Shown one piece after another: positions 23,107-32,468 of a stretch of DNA of 64,000 nt (its first letter is position 1; every line of letters starts with the position of its first letter). The notes beneath the pieces were generated by a model. The model did not search any database, had not been told where the DNA came from, and saw nothing but the letters and a program-made list of their open reading frames with translations. Made by a program: the position numbers and the translations under genes. The DNA lies in contig NZ_BOLS01000014.1 in assembly GCF_016861785.1 (NCBI RefSeq), forward strand, positions 1-64,000, read 5' to 3'. The DNA is from Lacticaseibacillus mingshuiensis. GTDB lineage: Bacteria; Bacillota; Bacilli; Lactobacillales; Lactobacillaceae.

Positions 23107-25134
23107 CTAACCAGCCCGCCGCTTGCTATTGATTCCGACCGTGGTCCCAACCACAGCAAGCAACGCGAGCATTGCTGTTCCAAACAGGGTGAGCCCTTCG
23201 TTGACCGCGTCGCCAGCCTGAGGTAGCAACTTTTCAGAAGGCATCTGGGAGGACATCTGACTCGATTTGTCAGCAGCTTTCTGCATCATGGCTGGCTTCA
23301 TAGCCGTATCAGAACCAGTTTTTGTGGTCATGCCACTCTTGGCTGGGGCCGTCATCGCAGCCATCTTGCCGGTTGAAGCGCCATGACCGCTTGGCTTAGA
23401 CATGGCCGCGCTCTGATCGCCCTTTGATTGACCTGGGGTGGTCATGGCTTTCTCAGGCACATTGATGGTGATCTGAACGCCGGCCTTGGTCGCGACCGGG
23501 CTCGTCGTGATTGCTTTGCCATCGCTACCGATCGCATAGATAGTCACGGTTGCACCGTAAGTCTGCGTGCCATTTTTGCGGAGCTGATCAATCAACGCTT
23601 GACCTGTTTTCCCGGCAAGATTGCCGCCAAGGACCACCGAATAGGCATATTCCCCCTTAGCTAACCCACTTATTGGCAGAATTGGCTTGTTCATGGCCGT
23701 CCCATTGTTCGACCACGCCGCGAGATTTGAACCGCTCAGCAGAAGCCGGGTGAGCATCCCATCCCCACCGAATGCCTCAAATGGAATCACCTGATTAACG
23801 CCCGCGGTGAATGGCCCATCGCCCTTGGCCGCCACTAAATAGGCTGCCGGCACATTGATCTGGTTCTTAATGTTGCTCGTCAAGCCTTCAACATTGAGCT
23901 GAATACCTGCCTTTGTCGCAATGACCTTCGACGTATCCGCCTGACCGTCAGCACCTGCAGCGTATAGCTTGACTGTTGCGCTGTATGTCTGGGTGCCATT
24001 CAGCCGCAACTGATCTAACAAGGCTTGGCCCTGCTTGCCCGCAACATTGCCAGCAAGATCAACTTCATAGAAATACTGACCAGTGGCAAGGCCTGAGATT
24101 GGCAATAGCGCGGTGTTCATCGCGGTTCCGTTATCAGACCATGGTGCGGCCACAGAACTGTTTAACAAAAGACGTGTCAGCATGCCATCCCCGCCAAACG
24201 CCTCATATGGAATCACTTGGTTGACGCCTGCCGTGAACGGGCCTGATTCCTTCGCATTTGCCAAATACTGTGCAGGCACTGTAATTGCGCTGCTAACCTG
24301 GTTTGTCAGGCCGGTGAACGAGATCCGAATTCCCGTCTTTGTCGCCACCACGTTCGTTGTATCAGCCTGGCCATCACTACCCGCGGCATAAACTTTTAGT
24401 GTCGCGCTGACTGTTTGCGTTCCATCTTCGCGTAACTGATCCAGCAGGGCCTGGCCTTGCTTTCCTGTTAAGTTACCCCCAAAATCCACTTCATAGAAAT
24501 ACTGACCACTAGCCAGCCCCATAACCGGTGATAACGCGGCATTCGCACCTGTCCCATTGTCAGACCATGGGGCAGAAGCGGCACTGGTCAACAGCAACCG
24601 TATCAGCATCCCATCACCACCAAACGCTTCGAACGGAATGACCTGGTTGACCCCGGCGGTGAACGGCCCATCACCAGTTGCATTGGCCAGCGTCTGAGCC
24701 GAAACCATCAAAGTCGAAGTCACTTTGGCGGTCAATTCGCTGGCCGAAAGATTTGAACTAACTGCCGGCGTTGACGCAGCGCTGGCGACCTTCTCCAAAT
24801 CTGCAGGTGTGGAAGTTGAGGTCCCTGATGCCTCACCTGTCGCGGCAGAAGTGGTTGAGGCCACTGGTGTCGTCTCATCAGCCTGTGTTGATTGAGGCGC
24901 GGTCTGAGCGTCCGGTGATGACTGAGAAGTCGTCGTCTTATCCATAGTTGCGGATGCTTGAATGGCAATTGGCTCAGTGGCCGCACTCACCGCGGTGATT
25001 GTCCCACCCAAACCACCGGCCAAGGTCGCAAGAACGATCGCACTGTACACCCAGAATTTTCCGACCTTATATGCCTTGTAATGAACCCGCATGTCCCGTA
25101 ATGCAGCCTTTACAGTATGTCGAGAATTACTCAT
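23107..25134 (-). CDS. cell-wall-anchored repeat protein
   Basis: This is a surface protein of about 675 residues. The N-terminus has a KxYKxGKxW-type signal peptide (HYKAYKVGKFWVYS) followed by a hydrophobic core. A Thr/Ser-rich stretch precedes three tandem repeats of about 142 residues, starting near residues 147, 289 and 431. Each contains GPFTAGVNQVIP, EAFGGDGM, an NGT segment and GKxGQALxDQLR. A Met/Lys/Ser-rich linker leads to the sorting signal LPQAG, a membrane helix and a basic tail (NSKRRAG). ATG 25134 is about 8 nt from GGAGG; two adjacent ATGs are alternatives. It may be a target of the downstream two-component system. Ligand unknown. Confidence 0.88.
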   Translation of the reverse strand: MSNSRHTVKAALRDMRVHYKAYKVGKFWVYSAIVLATLAGGLGGTITAVSAATEPIAIQASATMDKTTTSQSSPDAQTAPQSTQADETTPVASTTSAATGEASGTSTSTPADLEKVASAASTPAVSSNLSASELTAKVTSTLMVSAQTLANATGDGPFTAGVNQVIPFEAFGGDGMLIRLLLTSAASAPWSDNGTGANAALSPVMGLASGQYFYEVDFGGNLTGKQGQALLDQLREDGTQTVSATLKVYAAGSDGQADTTNVVATKTGIRISFTGLTNQVSSAITVPAQYLANAKESGPFTAGVNQVIPYEAFGGDGMLTRLLLNSSVAAPWSDNGTAMNTALLPISGLATGQYFYEVDLAGNVAGKQGQALLDQLRLNGTQTYSATVKLYAAGADGQADTSKVIATKAGIQLNVEGLTSNIKNQINVPAAYLVAAKGDGPFTAGVNQVIPFEAFGGDGMLTRLLLSGSNLAAWSNNGTAMNKPILPISGLAKGEYAYSVVLGGNLAGKTGQALIDQLRKNGTQTYGATVTIYAIGSDGKAITTSPVATKAGVQITINVPEKAMTTPGQSKGDQSAAMSKPSGHGASTGKMAAMTAPAKSGMTTKTGSDTAMKPAMMQKAADKSSQMSSQMPSEKLLPQAGDAVNEGLTLFGTAMLALLAVVGTTVGINSKRRAG

Positions 25135-25403
25135 CATCATAGCCTCCAAATAGTGTATAAATTTCAGTCGCCATTACGCGTTCCTGTTTAGGGTCCCAAT
25201 GTATCATCAGAGGCTTAATTGACTTGTAGTAAATTCTTAACAGACTATTAAATCGGAAGTAAGCGCTGTCTCTTCTCGCGGGCCGCCATCAGTCCACGAC
25301 CAGAACTATTTATTTTACTTTTACCACTGGTCCAAATCAAAACGAGTCATGAAGAATCTCAGCTTAGGTCCCAACAATCACCGTCCGACTGTTTTTGGGG
25401 TGT
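25135..25403. other. intergenic region upstream of the surface protein
   Basis: No gene is seen. The A+T-rich part (about 25160-25250) presumably holds the surface-protein promoter. It includes TTAAGAATTT-like stretches on the minus strand that could serve an OmpR-type activator, but I could not define a convincing -35/-10 pair. Confidence 0.3.
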
Positions 25404-25452
25404 AAAAAAACGCCTTTCAAAGGCAACCGAATCAGCTGCGCATGAAGGCGTC
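25404..25452 (-). terminator. terminator after the Fic gene
   Basis: On the minus strand CGCCTTCA (25443-25450) pairs with TGAAAGGCG (25411-25419), with one bulged base, and is followed by a run of seven T. Confidence 0.85.
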
Positions 25453-25468
25453 TTTGACTACTCACCTT

Positions 25469-26119
25469 TCAATTTATCCCGAACACCGCATTCTCATACA
25501 GCCAGTTGGACACCGCATCATTCCCAATCAGATAAAACTTCTGCAGCTGGCTCAAATACCAGTGCATCTTATCATCGGGAATGGCAAGAATACCGGCGCC
25601 GGCGTGATAGAGAATCGCATTGGCGGCGACCAGTGCCGTCCGCTTATTGCCATCGTAAAAGAGCTGTGTCTTGGACAAATACAGCATCGTCCGAAGCGCG
25701 GTCTCAGTCGCACTTCCGGCATTCTCTTCTAGCCCCTGTAGTGTGGCCGTTGCGATCACTGCATCCGGCAATGGCGGGACATAATCATCGCGACTGAGAC
25801 TGACCAGCACATTTTCCGTCCGAAGCGTCCCGGGCCGCATCCCCCCACCACCTTGCACGACTGCATTCAGTTGCGCGATTGCGGCCAGATCCATCTGAGG
25901 GAGCGTCTTCGCCAATTCCAGCGCATGCTTCAAGTTGAGGATGATCTCAATCGCCTCAGGCTTCACGCCGGCGACGGTGACATTGTTGAGAATCGCCTCC
26001 GTGTCCAGCCGAGTGGTTGCAAGCCCCTCGAAATGACCGGCGCTGTAGACGATCCCCGGCAAATTTTTTTCAAACAACATCGCTTCTTGCGAAGGCGTCA
26101 GGTGAAACTTGTTTTGCAT
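25469..26119 (-). CDS. Fic-domain protein with altered active site
   Basis: This 216-residue Fic-fold protein is related to enzymes that transfer AMP or other groups from nucleotides to target proteins. The core loop reads TQLFYDGNKRTA. Phe154, Asp156, Gly157, Asn158 and Arg160 fit HxFx(D/E)GNxR, but the catalytic histidine position is Gln152. An N-terminal HFEG segment resembles the self-inhibitory motif of some Fic proteins. ATG 26119 follows GAGAGGAAA. It is a single gene with its own terminator and no antitoxin partner. It is either inactive as an AMP-transferase or uses another chemistry. Confidence 0.82.
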   Translation of the reverse strand: MQNKFHLTPSQEAMLFEKNLPGIVYSAGHFEGLATTRLDTEAILNNVTVAGVKPEAIEIILNLKHALELAKTLPQMDLAAIAQLNAVVQGGGGMRPGTLRTENVLVSLSRDDYVPPLPDAVIATATLQGLEENAGSATETALRTMLYLSKTQLFYDGNKRTALVAANAILYHAGAGILAIPDDKMHWYLSQLQKFYLIGNDAVSNWLYENAVFGIN

Positions 26120-26232
26120 CTTGCCATTTCCTCTCAGCAATCGGTCTGTCGCGTCGATTTTTTTCAGGATACAAGAAAGCGACCCTCGAAAGGAGGATCG
26201 CATCGTTGTCGTAAAAATTGAGAGACGAAAGA

Positions 26233-26625
26233 TTAACGCTTGGAGAACTGGCTCGCTTTGCGGGCTTTCTTCAAACCGTACTTCTTACGTTCCTTCATAC
26301 GAGGGTCACGTGTGAGCATACCGGCGCGCTTGAGGGGACCGCGGAAATCCGGGCCAACAGTCAAAAGAGCGCGGGAAATGCCGTGACGAACTGCCCCGGC
26401 CTGACCGGAGAAGCCACCACCGTTAACGTTGACAAGGACATCGTAGCTGCCCTTTGTCTCGGTGATATCGAATGGCTGGTTGATATCCAAGATCAAGTTC
26501 TCATATGGAAGATAGTCATGGACGTCTTTGCCGTTCATCGTGATTTTACCGGAACCTGGGACCAAACGGACCCGGGCAACGGAGTTTTTGCGGCGACCTG
26601 TGCCGCTGTAAGATACTTGAGCCAC
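26233..26625 (-). CDS. rpsI: 30S ribosomal protein S9
   Basis: S9 (130 residues) binds 16S rRNA in the small-subunit head, and its C-terminal tail reaches the P-site tRNA. The N-terminal [16 protein letters not shown] and the C-terminal [17 protein letters not shown] with terminal Lys-Arg are characteristic. It follows rplM by 13 nt in the conserved rplM-rpsI operon. Confidence 0.98.
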   Translation of the reverse strand: MAQVSYSGTGRRKNSVARVRLVPGSGKITMNGKDVHDYLPYENLILDINQPFDITETKGSYDVLVNVNGGGFSGQAGAVRHGISRALLTVGPDFRGPLKRAGMLTRDPRMKERKKYGLKKARKASQFSKR

Positions 26626-26638
26626 AGTTGTGTCCTCC

Positions 26639-27085
26639 TTAGATTAGGTTCGTAATGTCGAGTACTTCCGGCTTCTGCGCTTCGTGAGGGTGCTGGTCCC
26701 CTGCGTAAACGTGAAGCTTTAGAAATTGCTGATGGCCGAGCGTGTTCTTGGTCGGCAACATTTTCTTAACGGCATATTCGACTAAGCGAGCTGGGTTGTC
26801 CTTCAAAAGGTCGCCAGCCACTTCATGCTTCAAACCACCTGGATGTTGACTGTGGTGATAGTAGATCTTATCCGTTGCCTTACGACCGGTCAGCTTAACT
26901 TTGCCGGCGTTGATGACGATCACGTTGTCGCCCACATCGGTATGAGGGGTGTAGGTCGGCTTGTTTTTGCCGCGCAAGATGGTTGCAACGACAGAAGCCA
27001 AGCGGCCGAGACTGATATCAGTGGCGTCGATCAGGACCCACTTGCGTTCGATTTCACCTGGCTTAGCCATGAATGTTGTACGCAC
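26639..27085 (-). CDS. rplM: 50S ribosomal protein L13
   Basis: L13 (148 residues) is an early assembly protein of the large subunit. The segment [14 protein letters not shown] and the later [17 protein letters not shown] are diagnostic. GTG at 27085 (then CGTACAACA, giving the usual MRTTF start) is preferred, 9 nt after GGAGG; frames reaching further upstream would include the ribosome-binding site. It has its own promoter and leader, separate from truA. Confidence 0.97.
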   Translation of the reverse strand: MRTTFMAKPGEIERKWVLIDATDISLGRLASVVATILRGKNKPTYTPHTDVGDNVIVINAGKVKLTGRKATDKIYYHHSQHPGGLKHEVAGDLLKDNPARLVEYAVKKMLPTKNTLGHQQFLKLHVYAGDQHPHEAQKPEVLDITNLI

Positions 27086-27162
27086 GATTTGTTTCCTCCA
27101 ATATTCTGTGCTGTTTGACACGCATTAAGTTTCCGGGGCTTATTGTGGGGCAAACAATACCG
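27086..27162 (-). promoter_or_regulatory. putative L13 leader
   Basis: The transcript from the promoter below begins with a hairpin TATTGT/ACAATA around TTGCCCC, followed by AGCCCCGGAAAC. This agrees with the short Firmicutes L13 leader that is thought to mediate autoregulation by L13. The family assignment is from memory, so moderate confidence only. Confidence 0.45.
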
Positions 27163-27168
27163 TCTACT

Positions 27169-27197
27169 AGAATACAAAAAAAAGGCGCGCGTGTCAA
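27169..27197 (-). promoter_or_regulatory. promoter of rplM-rpsI
   Basis: On the minus strand TTGACA (27192-27197) and TATTCT (27169-27174) are separated by 17 nt, close to consensus. Confidence 0.8.
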
Positions 27198-27207
27198 TCA
27201 TTATCAA

Positions 27208-27330
27208 AAGGGTGCGGAGGCCCGTGGGATGGTCGAGTAGCTAGTTTGGCTCGGGTGCTTGGCGGCGCACTTCGCCACCGAGTGCACGAGACAACTAGAT
27301 ACCTCGACCATGCGGGCCGGAGCCCAACTG
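27208..27330. repeat. intergenic hairpin repeat, copy 2
   Basis: This has the same head (AGGGTGCGGAG) and tail (GGAGCCCAACTG) as copy 1, but different stem bases. The outer stem is GGCCCG/CGGGCC instead of GCGCGGC/GCCGCGC. The inner stem is GGTCGAGTAGCTAG against CTAGATACCTCGACC, one pair shorter on both arms. Pairing is kept despite the changes. It lies between truA and the rplM promoter. Confidence 0.85.
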
Positions 27331-27347
27331 AGGGTGGACCAGTAGCG

Positions 27348-28112
27348 TCAACGCAACGACTGTTCCCCATCATAGTAAACTTCTTTCAAATATAACCCGG
27401 AGGCCGGCGCGGTGCCACGGGCCTGCTGGCGGTCTTTTACCTCAAACAGACGCAAAAAGTCGTGCACATCGCGGCGCCCGGTCCCAATTTCCAAAAGCGT
27501 CGCGACCAGAATGCGGACCATGTTGTACAAAAATCCATTGCCGTAAAATTCAAAGACCACCTCGTTGGCCGCCACATCCTCGCGCACCGTTGCTTCATAG
27601 ATCGTGCGCACCTTGTCCGTGATCACGCCACCGCTTGCCGCAAAGCTGGAAAAATCATGCGTCCCGACCAGATCATCGAGCGCGACACGCACCCGATTCA
27701 AGTCAAGCTTATAGGGAAAATGCCCTGTGTATAGCCGCTTGAACGGATCCGTGTAGCGTCCGCGCTGAACGCGATACATATAACGCTTGCCAGTCGCCGA
27801 ATACCGCGCGTGAAAAGTGGCCGGCACGATCTCCGCCTTGAGGATCTCAACATCCAGCGGCATCAAGCTGTTCATCGCACGTAGCATCGCCTCGACCGGA
27901 ATATTTCCCGGGTAATCAAATGACACGACTTGTCCAAGCGCATGGACCCCGCTATCGGTGCGGCCAGAGCCATCGATATGGAAATGATCCACCTTTGCCA
28001 TTTTCGCCAGCGCCTTTTGCAACACGCCTTGGACCGTTCGTTGATTGGGTTGGACTTGGTAGCCGGCAAAATGCGTCCCGTCATAGGCCAAGGTCAATTT
28101 ATAATGCGTCAT
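27348..28112 (-). CDS. truA: tRNA pseudouridine(38-40) synthase TruA
   Basis: TruA (254 residues) converts uridines 38-40 in the tRNA anticodon arm to pseudouridine. The start [25 protein letters not shown], the catalytic Asp in [14 protein letters not shown] and the later [11 protein letters not shown] are family hallmarks. It follows ecfT by 14 nt, as in other lactobacilli where truA closes the ecf operon. Length is normal. Confidence 0.97.
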   Translation of the reverse strand: MTHYKLTLAYDGTHFAGYQVQPNQRTVQGVLQKALAKMAKVDHFHIDGSGRTDSGVHALGQVVSFDYPGNIPVEAMLRAMNSLMPLDVEILKAEIVPATFHARYSATGKRYMYRVQRGRYTDPFKRLYTGHFPYKLDLNRVRVALDDLVGTHDFSSFAASGGVITDKVRTIYEATVREDVAANEVVFEFYGNGFLYNMVRILVATLLEIGTGRRDVHDFLRLFEVKDRQQARGTAPASGLYLKEVYYDGEQSLR

Positions 28113-28126
28113 TGACGGTTCCCTTT

Positions 28127-28921
28127 CTAGGCGCGGAGCAACAGCAACAACACCGTGAGCACGATCATGCCCGCGGCGGCCGCCCCGTCTCGCCGGTGAT
28201 ACTTCAGAACGCGAAACTTGCTGCGCCCATCGCCGCCTTGGTACCCTCGCGCATCCATCGCGGTGGCGAGGTCCTCGGCGATGCTGAAGCTATCCACAAA
28301 CAGCGGAATGAGAAGCGGCACGACCGCCTTCATTTGCTGGAAAAGATTGCCCGAGCCAAAATCCACGCCACGCGCGCGCTGCGCATTCATGATCTTCGTC
28401 GTCTGATCCATCAGCGTCGGTACGAACCGCAGCGCGATCTGCAAGACCAGCGCCAGCTCGGTCACCGGCACATGCAGCACACGCAGCGGCCGCAGCAGGC
28501 TTTCCACCGCATCCGCCAGTGACAAAGGTTGCGTGGTCAAGGTCAGCAGCGTCGAGATGAAAATAATCAGCACAAAGCGCATAAAGATGAACGCCCCGTT
28601 GGACAGACCAAACTGCGTGATCGCCAGCCAGCCCCATTGCCAATACACTTTGCCACCTGTCGTGAAAAAGACCTGCAGCAGCACGGTGAACAGAATCAGC
28701 CACAACATCGGTCGGACGCCTCGCAGGAAGAAGCCCAGCTTGACTTTAGACAACCAGATCATGAAAAAGGTGGCCAGGGTCATCACTAAATAGCTTTTCC
28801 AGTCATTGGCCAGGAAGATGATCCCGATGTAGTAGAAACTCGCCAGCAATTTTGTCCGCGGATCGAGTTGATGAATCCAAGAGTCCCCCGGTATGTAGCG
28901 CCCTAAGATCAATTTATTCAT
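28127..28921 (-). CDS. ecfT: ECF transporter transmembrane protein EcfT
   Basis: EcfT (264 residues) is the membrane scaffold of the energy-coupling factor module, which pairs with various substrate-binding S components for vitamins and metals. It has about five membrane helices and two Ala-Arg-Gly signatures, in [10 protein letters not shown] and AMDARGYQG, that contact the two ATPases. ATG 28921 follows GGAGG, and the start overlaps the end of ecfA2 by 8 nt. Its N-terminus ([20 protein letters not shown]) is typical of the family. Confidence 0.96.
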   Translation of the reverse strand: MNKLILGRYIPGDSWIHQLDPRTKLLASFYYIGIIFLANDWKSYLVMTLATFFMIWLSKVKLGFFLRGVRPMLWLILFTVLLQVFFTTGGKVYWQWGWLAITQFGLSNGAFIFMRFVLIIFISTLLTLTTQPLSLADAVESLLRPLRVLHVPVTELALVLQIALRFVPTLMDQTTKIMNAQRARGVDFGSGNLFQQMKAVVPLLIPLFVDSFSIAEDLATAMDARGYQGGDGRSKFRVLKYHRRDGAAAAGMIVLTVLLLLLRA

Positions 28922-29780
28922 GGTGGGCGCCTCCGATCTGTGGCAACAGTTGATCCGCCAGCTCATCCGAGGTCAATGGCAACGGGTCGAACCGAAAGCC
29001 CTTGGCCATCAGTTGCTCGGCCATCGCGGTGGCTTTCGGCAGCCCCAGCTGATGCGCACGCAGCCAATCGGGATCCGCGAAGATCTCGCGTGGACTGCCT
29101 TCCTTGATCAGCGCCCCTTGATCCATCACCAGCACGTGGTCGGCAAAATCGGCGACATCATCCATTTGATGCGTCACCAGCACGATCGTCAGGCCCTGGG
29201 TCTCGTGGAGCCGCTCAAACATCGTCATCATGTCGCGCCGGCCCGCCGGATCCAGGCCCGCAGTCGGTTCATCGAGCACCAACACCTGTGGCTGCATCGC
29301 AAGCACGCCAGCGATCGCGACCCGGCGCATTTGCCCACCGGACAGATCAAACGGCGACTGCGTGAGCACCTCCTCGGGCAGGCCCACCAACGTCACCATT
29401 TGTTTGGCCAGGGCGGCCGCCTCATCATCGCTGGCCCCGAAGTTTTTCGGGCCAAACGCGATGTCTTTGGCAACAGTCTGCTCAAACAACTGATTTTCCG
29501 CGAATTGAAAAACCATCCCGACTTTTTGCCGCAACGGCTTCAGATTTTTATTATTGGTCTCGGCCGTGATCACCCGGTCGCCAATGGTCACAGAGCCACT
29601 GGTCGGCTTCAGCAACGCGTTCAGGTGCTGCAAAAGCGTCGACTTGCCGCTGCCGGTGTGGCCAATGATCGCCGTGTAACTGTGATCAGAAATGGTGGTC
29701 GAGACATCGCGCAAGCCTTCCCCGGCAAACGGGGTCCCTGCCTGATAGGTGAAGCTTACATGGTCGAATGTAATGTCCAC
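28914..29780 (-). CDS. ecfA2: ECF transporter ATPase EcfA2
   Basis: This is the second ATPase of the ECF module (288 residues). It has Walker [10 protein letters not shown], signature [14 protein letters not shown], Walker [14 protein letters not shown] and H-loop VTHQMDD. It overlaps ecfA1 upstream by 25 nt and ecfT downstream by 8 nt, so translation is coupled. Together with EcfA1 it forms the heterodimer that drives EcfT and the S component. Confidence 0.96.
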   Translation of the reverse strand: MDITFDHVSFTYQAGTPFAGEGLRDVSTTISDHSYTAIIGHTGSGKSTLLQHLNALLKPTSGSVTIGDRVITAETNNKNLKPLRQKVGMVFQFAENQLFEQTVAKDIAFGPKNFGASDDEAAALAKQMVTLVGLPEEVLTQSPFDLSGGQMRRVAIAGVLAMQPQVLVLDEPTAGLDPAGRRDMMTMFERLHETQGLTIVLVTHQMDDVADFADHVLVMDQGALIKEGSPREIFADPDWLRAHQLGLPKATAMAEQLMAKGFRFDPLPLTSDELADQLLPQIGGAHHE

Positions 29781-30592
29781 AGGTAGTTCACCAGGCCTTC
29801 CTCGTCAAGATAATGTGCGGGCATGTTGACACCGCGGGAAATAAGCGCATGTTTGAGGCGCTCTGCAAATGGCACGTCCAACCCAAGCTCGATCAGCTCA
29901 GGCCCTCGGGCGAAGATCTCCGCCGGGGTGCCGCTTTCCTTGATCGCGCCGTCGTTCAAGATGATCACCCGATCCGCGCTAGCCGCCTCGTCGATGTCAT
30001 GGGTGATCGATAAAACAGTGAGGCTCTGCCGTTCACGCAGCGCCTGAATCAATTGAAGCACTTCCAGGCGGCCAGCCGGGTCAAGCATTGACGTCGCCTC
30101 ATCCAAGATGATGATGTCCGGCCGCTGGGCAATGATCCCGGCAATTGCGACTCGCTGTTTTTGCCCGCCGGAAAGCCGCGCTGGCTCCCGTGAGGAAAAG
30201 GCCGACATGTTGACCTGCTCCAACGCGTCATCGACCCGAACAATCATCTCGTCGCGCGGCATTCCGCGATTTTCCAAGCCAAACGCCACATCATCGGCCA
30301 CCGTTGCGCCAACGAACTGGTTATCCGGATTTTGAAAAACAATACCGACCTTCGCCCGAATATCCCAGATGTTTTCTTCGGTGAGCGGCAGGCCCGCCAC
30401 AGTCACCTGCCCACTGGTGGGTGCCAATAGGCCATTGATATTTTTCGCGAGTGTGCTTTTCCCGCTCCCATTGTGGCCGATAATGGCGACCCACTCCCCT
30501 TGTGCGATGTCCAAAGAGACATCCGCCAGGGCCGGGTGCGTCGCGTCGGGATACGTATAGCTCAAATGATCGATCTGAATAGCCTCTGTCAT
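29756..30592 (-). CDS. ecfA1: ECF transporter ATPase EcfA1
   Basis: This is the first ATPase of the ECF module (278 residues). It has Walker [10 protein letters not shown], signature [14 protein letters not shown], Walker [14 protein letters not shown] and H-loop [11 protein letters not shown] 30592 ([12 protein letters not shown]) lies after GGAGGGG. In most lactobacilli ecfA1 follows rplQ directly. Here about 3.4 kb of hairpin repeats, a sucrose hydrolase gene and gene-poor DNA intervene, so it must have its own promoter, probably just upstream of 30592. Confidence 0.96.
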   Translation of the reverse strand: MTEAIQIDHLSYTYPDATHPALADVSLDIAQGEWVAIIGHNGSGKSTLAKNINGLLAPTSGQVTVAGLPLTEENIWDIRAKVGIVFQNPDNQFVGATVADDVAFGLENRGMPRDEMIVRVDDALEQVNMSAFSSREPARLSGGQKQRVAIAGIIAQRPDIIILDEATSMLDPAGRLEVLQLIQALRERQSLTVLSITHDIDEAASADRVIILNDGAIKESGTPAEIFARGPELIELGLDVPFAERLKHALISRGVNMPAHYLDEEGLVNYLWTLHSTM

Positions 30593-30666
30593 GACGCCCC
30601 TCCGTTCCAATGCATAACACGAACATAATACCATATTTTAGCCCTAAGCGGAGGCGATGAAAAGGG

Positions 30667-30789
30667 AGGGTGCGGAGCGCGGCGTCCTGGTCTGGGTAGC
30701 TAGTTCGGCTTAGGCGCTTGGTGGCGCACTTGGCCGCCGAGTGCCTGAGTCGGCTAGATATCCCAGACCTGCCGCGCGAAGCCCAACTG
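30667..30789. repeat. intergenic hairpin repeat, copy 3
   Basis: This is a full 123-bp unit, very close to copy 1, with outer stem GCGCGGC/GCCGCGC and inner stem GGTCTGGGTAGCTAG/CTAGATATCCCAGACC. It is the first of three tandem units upstream of ecfA1. Confidence 0.9.
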
Positions 30790-30790
30790 G

Positions 30791-30913
30791 AGGGTGCGGA
30801 GCGCGGCGTCCTGGTCTGGGCAGCTAGTTCGGCTTAGGCGCTTGGTGGCGCACTTGGCCGCCGAGTGCCTGAGTCGACTAGATATCCCAGACCTGCCGCG
30901 CGAGGCCCAACTG
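30791..30913. repeat. intergenic hairpin repeat, copy 4
   Basis: This is a second full unit in direct tandem, about 97 percent identical to copy 3. Differences include T-to-C in the inner stem (GGGCAGCTAG) and G-to-A in its partner region (GTCGACTAG). Confidence 0.9.
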
Positions 30914-30914
30914 C

Positions 30915-30969
30915 AGGGTGCGGAGCCGAGCGCTTAGGGGTGGGGCAGCTAACTTGGCTCGGGTGCTTT
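30915..30969. repeat. truncated hairpin repeat, copy 5
   Basis: This has the head AGGGTGCGGAG and the left arm only (TTAGGGGTGGGGCAGCTAA, then CTTGGCTCGGGTGCTT). The sequence diverges before the right arm, so this unit cannot form the long hairpin. Confidence 0.7.
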
Positions 30970-31019
30970 GCTAATTTCCACACCCATCATTTCACTTGAC
31001 CTTTGATGAATTCACAGAA

Positions 31020-31048
31020 TTGACGGAAGCGCTCACAAATGCTAACGT
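31020..31048 (+). promoter_or_regulatory. promoter with cre site of the sucrose hydrolase gene
   Basis: TTGACG (31020-31025) and TAACGT (31043-31048) are 17 nt apart. Within the spacer, CGGAAGCGCTCACA (31024-31037) matches the CcpA cre consensus TGNAANCGNTNNCA at all but the first defined base. Glucose repression is expected. Confidence 0.6.
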
Positions 31049-31091
31049 TTTGGGGTTGTTTGAACCCACTTCACAATTTCCGGAGGTCATC

Positions 31092-32459
31092 ATGACACTC
31101 ACTCTTGCCCAAGCGGATACCTATATCCGCGATCATGCCGCCACCGTCTCCCCGCAATTTCGCCCACAAGCACATTTTTCCGCCCCAATCGGGTGGTTGA
31201 ACGACCCCAACGGCCTGGTCTATTTTGCGGGCCGCTTCCACCTGTTTTACCAGTACAATCCATACAGCGCCGTCTGGGACACAATGCACTGGGGCCACGC
31301 AACAAGCCGGGACCTGATCGATTGGCACGACGAGCCGGTCGCCTTGGCCCCGGATCAGGACTACGACCGCAACGGTGTTTTCTCCGGCTCAGCGATTGTC
31401 AAGGATGACACCCTGGTTGTGATGTACACCGGCAACGTCCAGCAAGCCGACGGAACGGTCCGGCAAAATCAGAACATCGCCACCTCGACGGACGGCACTC
31501 ATTTCACAAAATATGCCGGCAACCCGGTATTGACGGCGGCGGACCTGCCCGCCGGCGCTTCGGTACAAAATTTTCGCGACCCGAAACTCACGCTACACGA
31601 CGGCCATTATTATGTGGTCCTCGCCTCCTCCGACCGCGACGAGGCCGGCCAGATTCTGCTCTACACCTCCGATGACCTCCTGCATTGGCGCTTCGTGTCG
31701 ATCTTACTTCGCGGGATTCCCGAACTTGGCACGATTGCGGAATGCCCAGACCTCCTCTCGATCGACGGCCAGGACGCGCTGGTCTTCAGTGCGATCGGGG
31801 TCGCAGGCGGCGCCAACGTCAACCTTGCGCTCGGCCAGATGGATTGGCAGACGGGCCGCTTTTCGCCGCGCACCATCCAACCGCTCGATCAGGGTCGCGA
31901 CTTCTATGCCCCGCAATCCTTTGACCATCTTGGCACGCGTTACCTGATTCCCTGGCTCCACTCAGCAGACGCAATGGATTTTCTCCCCTCGCACGATCAG
32001 CAGTGGAACGGCCAGATGGGCAGTCCGCGGGTCCTCCACGTAGATAAAAACGGGACGCTGCGCCAAACACCTGTATTGCCAGCTGGCTACGAAACCGCTG
32101 CGGTCGCGATAGATCAGCCGATGCCGGTTGCAATCGCAACGGTCCTGACCGCACATGATGGTCTGAAAGCGGGCCAATCACTAGTGCTTGCAGGAAAACA
32201 TGGCGCCATCCAGCTCGAGCAAACGACGCAGCTACTGACGATCACAGTCCGAGATGCCATCCCGACGCAACAGCTGTCCCTGCCACTCGCACCTTCAACC
32301 GCGTTTCAGATCATCCTCGACCGTTCCTCGCTTGAAGTCTTCACCTCGACTGGGCAAGTTGCCAGTCTCATCTATTTTGCCGAGACACCTTTAACTGAAC
32401 TACGCACCTCAATTGGCCAGGTCCCGCTCACGATCTGGCATGAAACAGCTAACCGCTAA
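31092..32459 (+). CDS. scrB: sucrose-6-phosphate hydrolase (GH32)
   Basis: This 455-residue GH32 enzyme cleaves sucrose 6-phosphate or related beta-fructosides. The nucleophile is Asp38 in WLNDPNG, the transition-state stabiliser Asp163 is in FRDPK and the acid/base Glu217 is in ECPDL. A C-terminal beta-sandwich domain is present (LDRSSLEVFTSTG). It has no signal peptide, so it is intracellular. ATG 31092 follows GGAGG. No sucrose PTS or regulator gene lies beside it; uptake must come from elsewhere in the genome. Confidence 0.93.
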   Translation: MTLTLAQADTYIRDHAATVSPQFRPQAHFSAPIGWLNDPNGLVYFAGRFHLFYQYNPYSAVWDTMHWGHATSRDLIDWHDEPVALAPDQDYDRNGVFSGSAIVKDDTLVVMYTGNVQQADGTVRQNQNIATSTDGTHFTKYAGNPVLTAADLPAGASVQNFRDPKLTLHDGHYYVVLASSDRDEAGQILLYTSDDLLHWRFVSILLRGIPELGTIAECPDLLSIDGQDALVFSAIGVAGGANVNLALGQMDWQTGRFSPRTIQPLDQGRDFYAPQSFDHLGTRYLIPWLHSADAMDFLPSHDQQWNGQMGSPRVLHVDKNGTLRQTPVLPAGYETAAVAIDQPMPVAIATVLTAHDGLKAGQSLVLAGKHGAIQLEQTTQLLTITVRDAIPTQQLSLPLAPSTAFQIILDRSSLEVFTSTGQVASLIYFAETPLTELRTSIGQVPLTIWHETANR

Positions 32460-32468
32460 CTATCATAT

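Noticed and set aside
25469-26203. Fic/antitoxin toxin module
   Set aside because: No small partner gene lies on either side; the neighbours are rpsI and a terminator.
30660-30970. CRISPR-like array
   Set aside because: The tandem units are about 122 bp and directly abut with no unique spacers; they are hairpin repeats.
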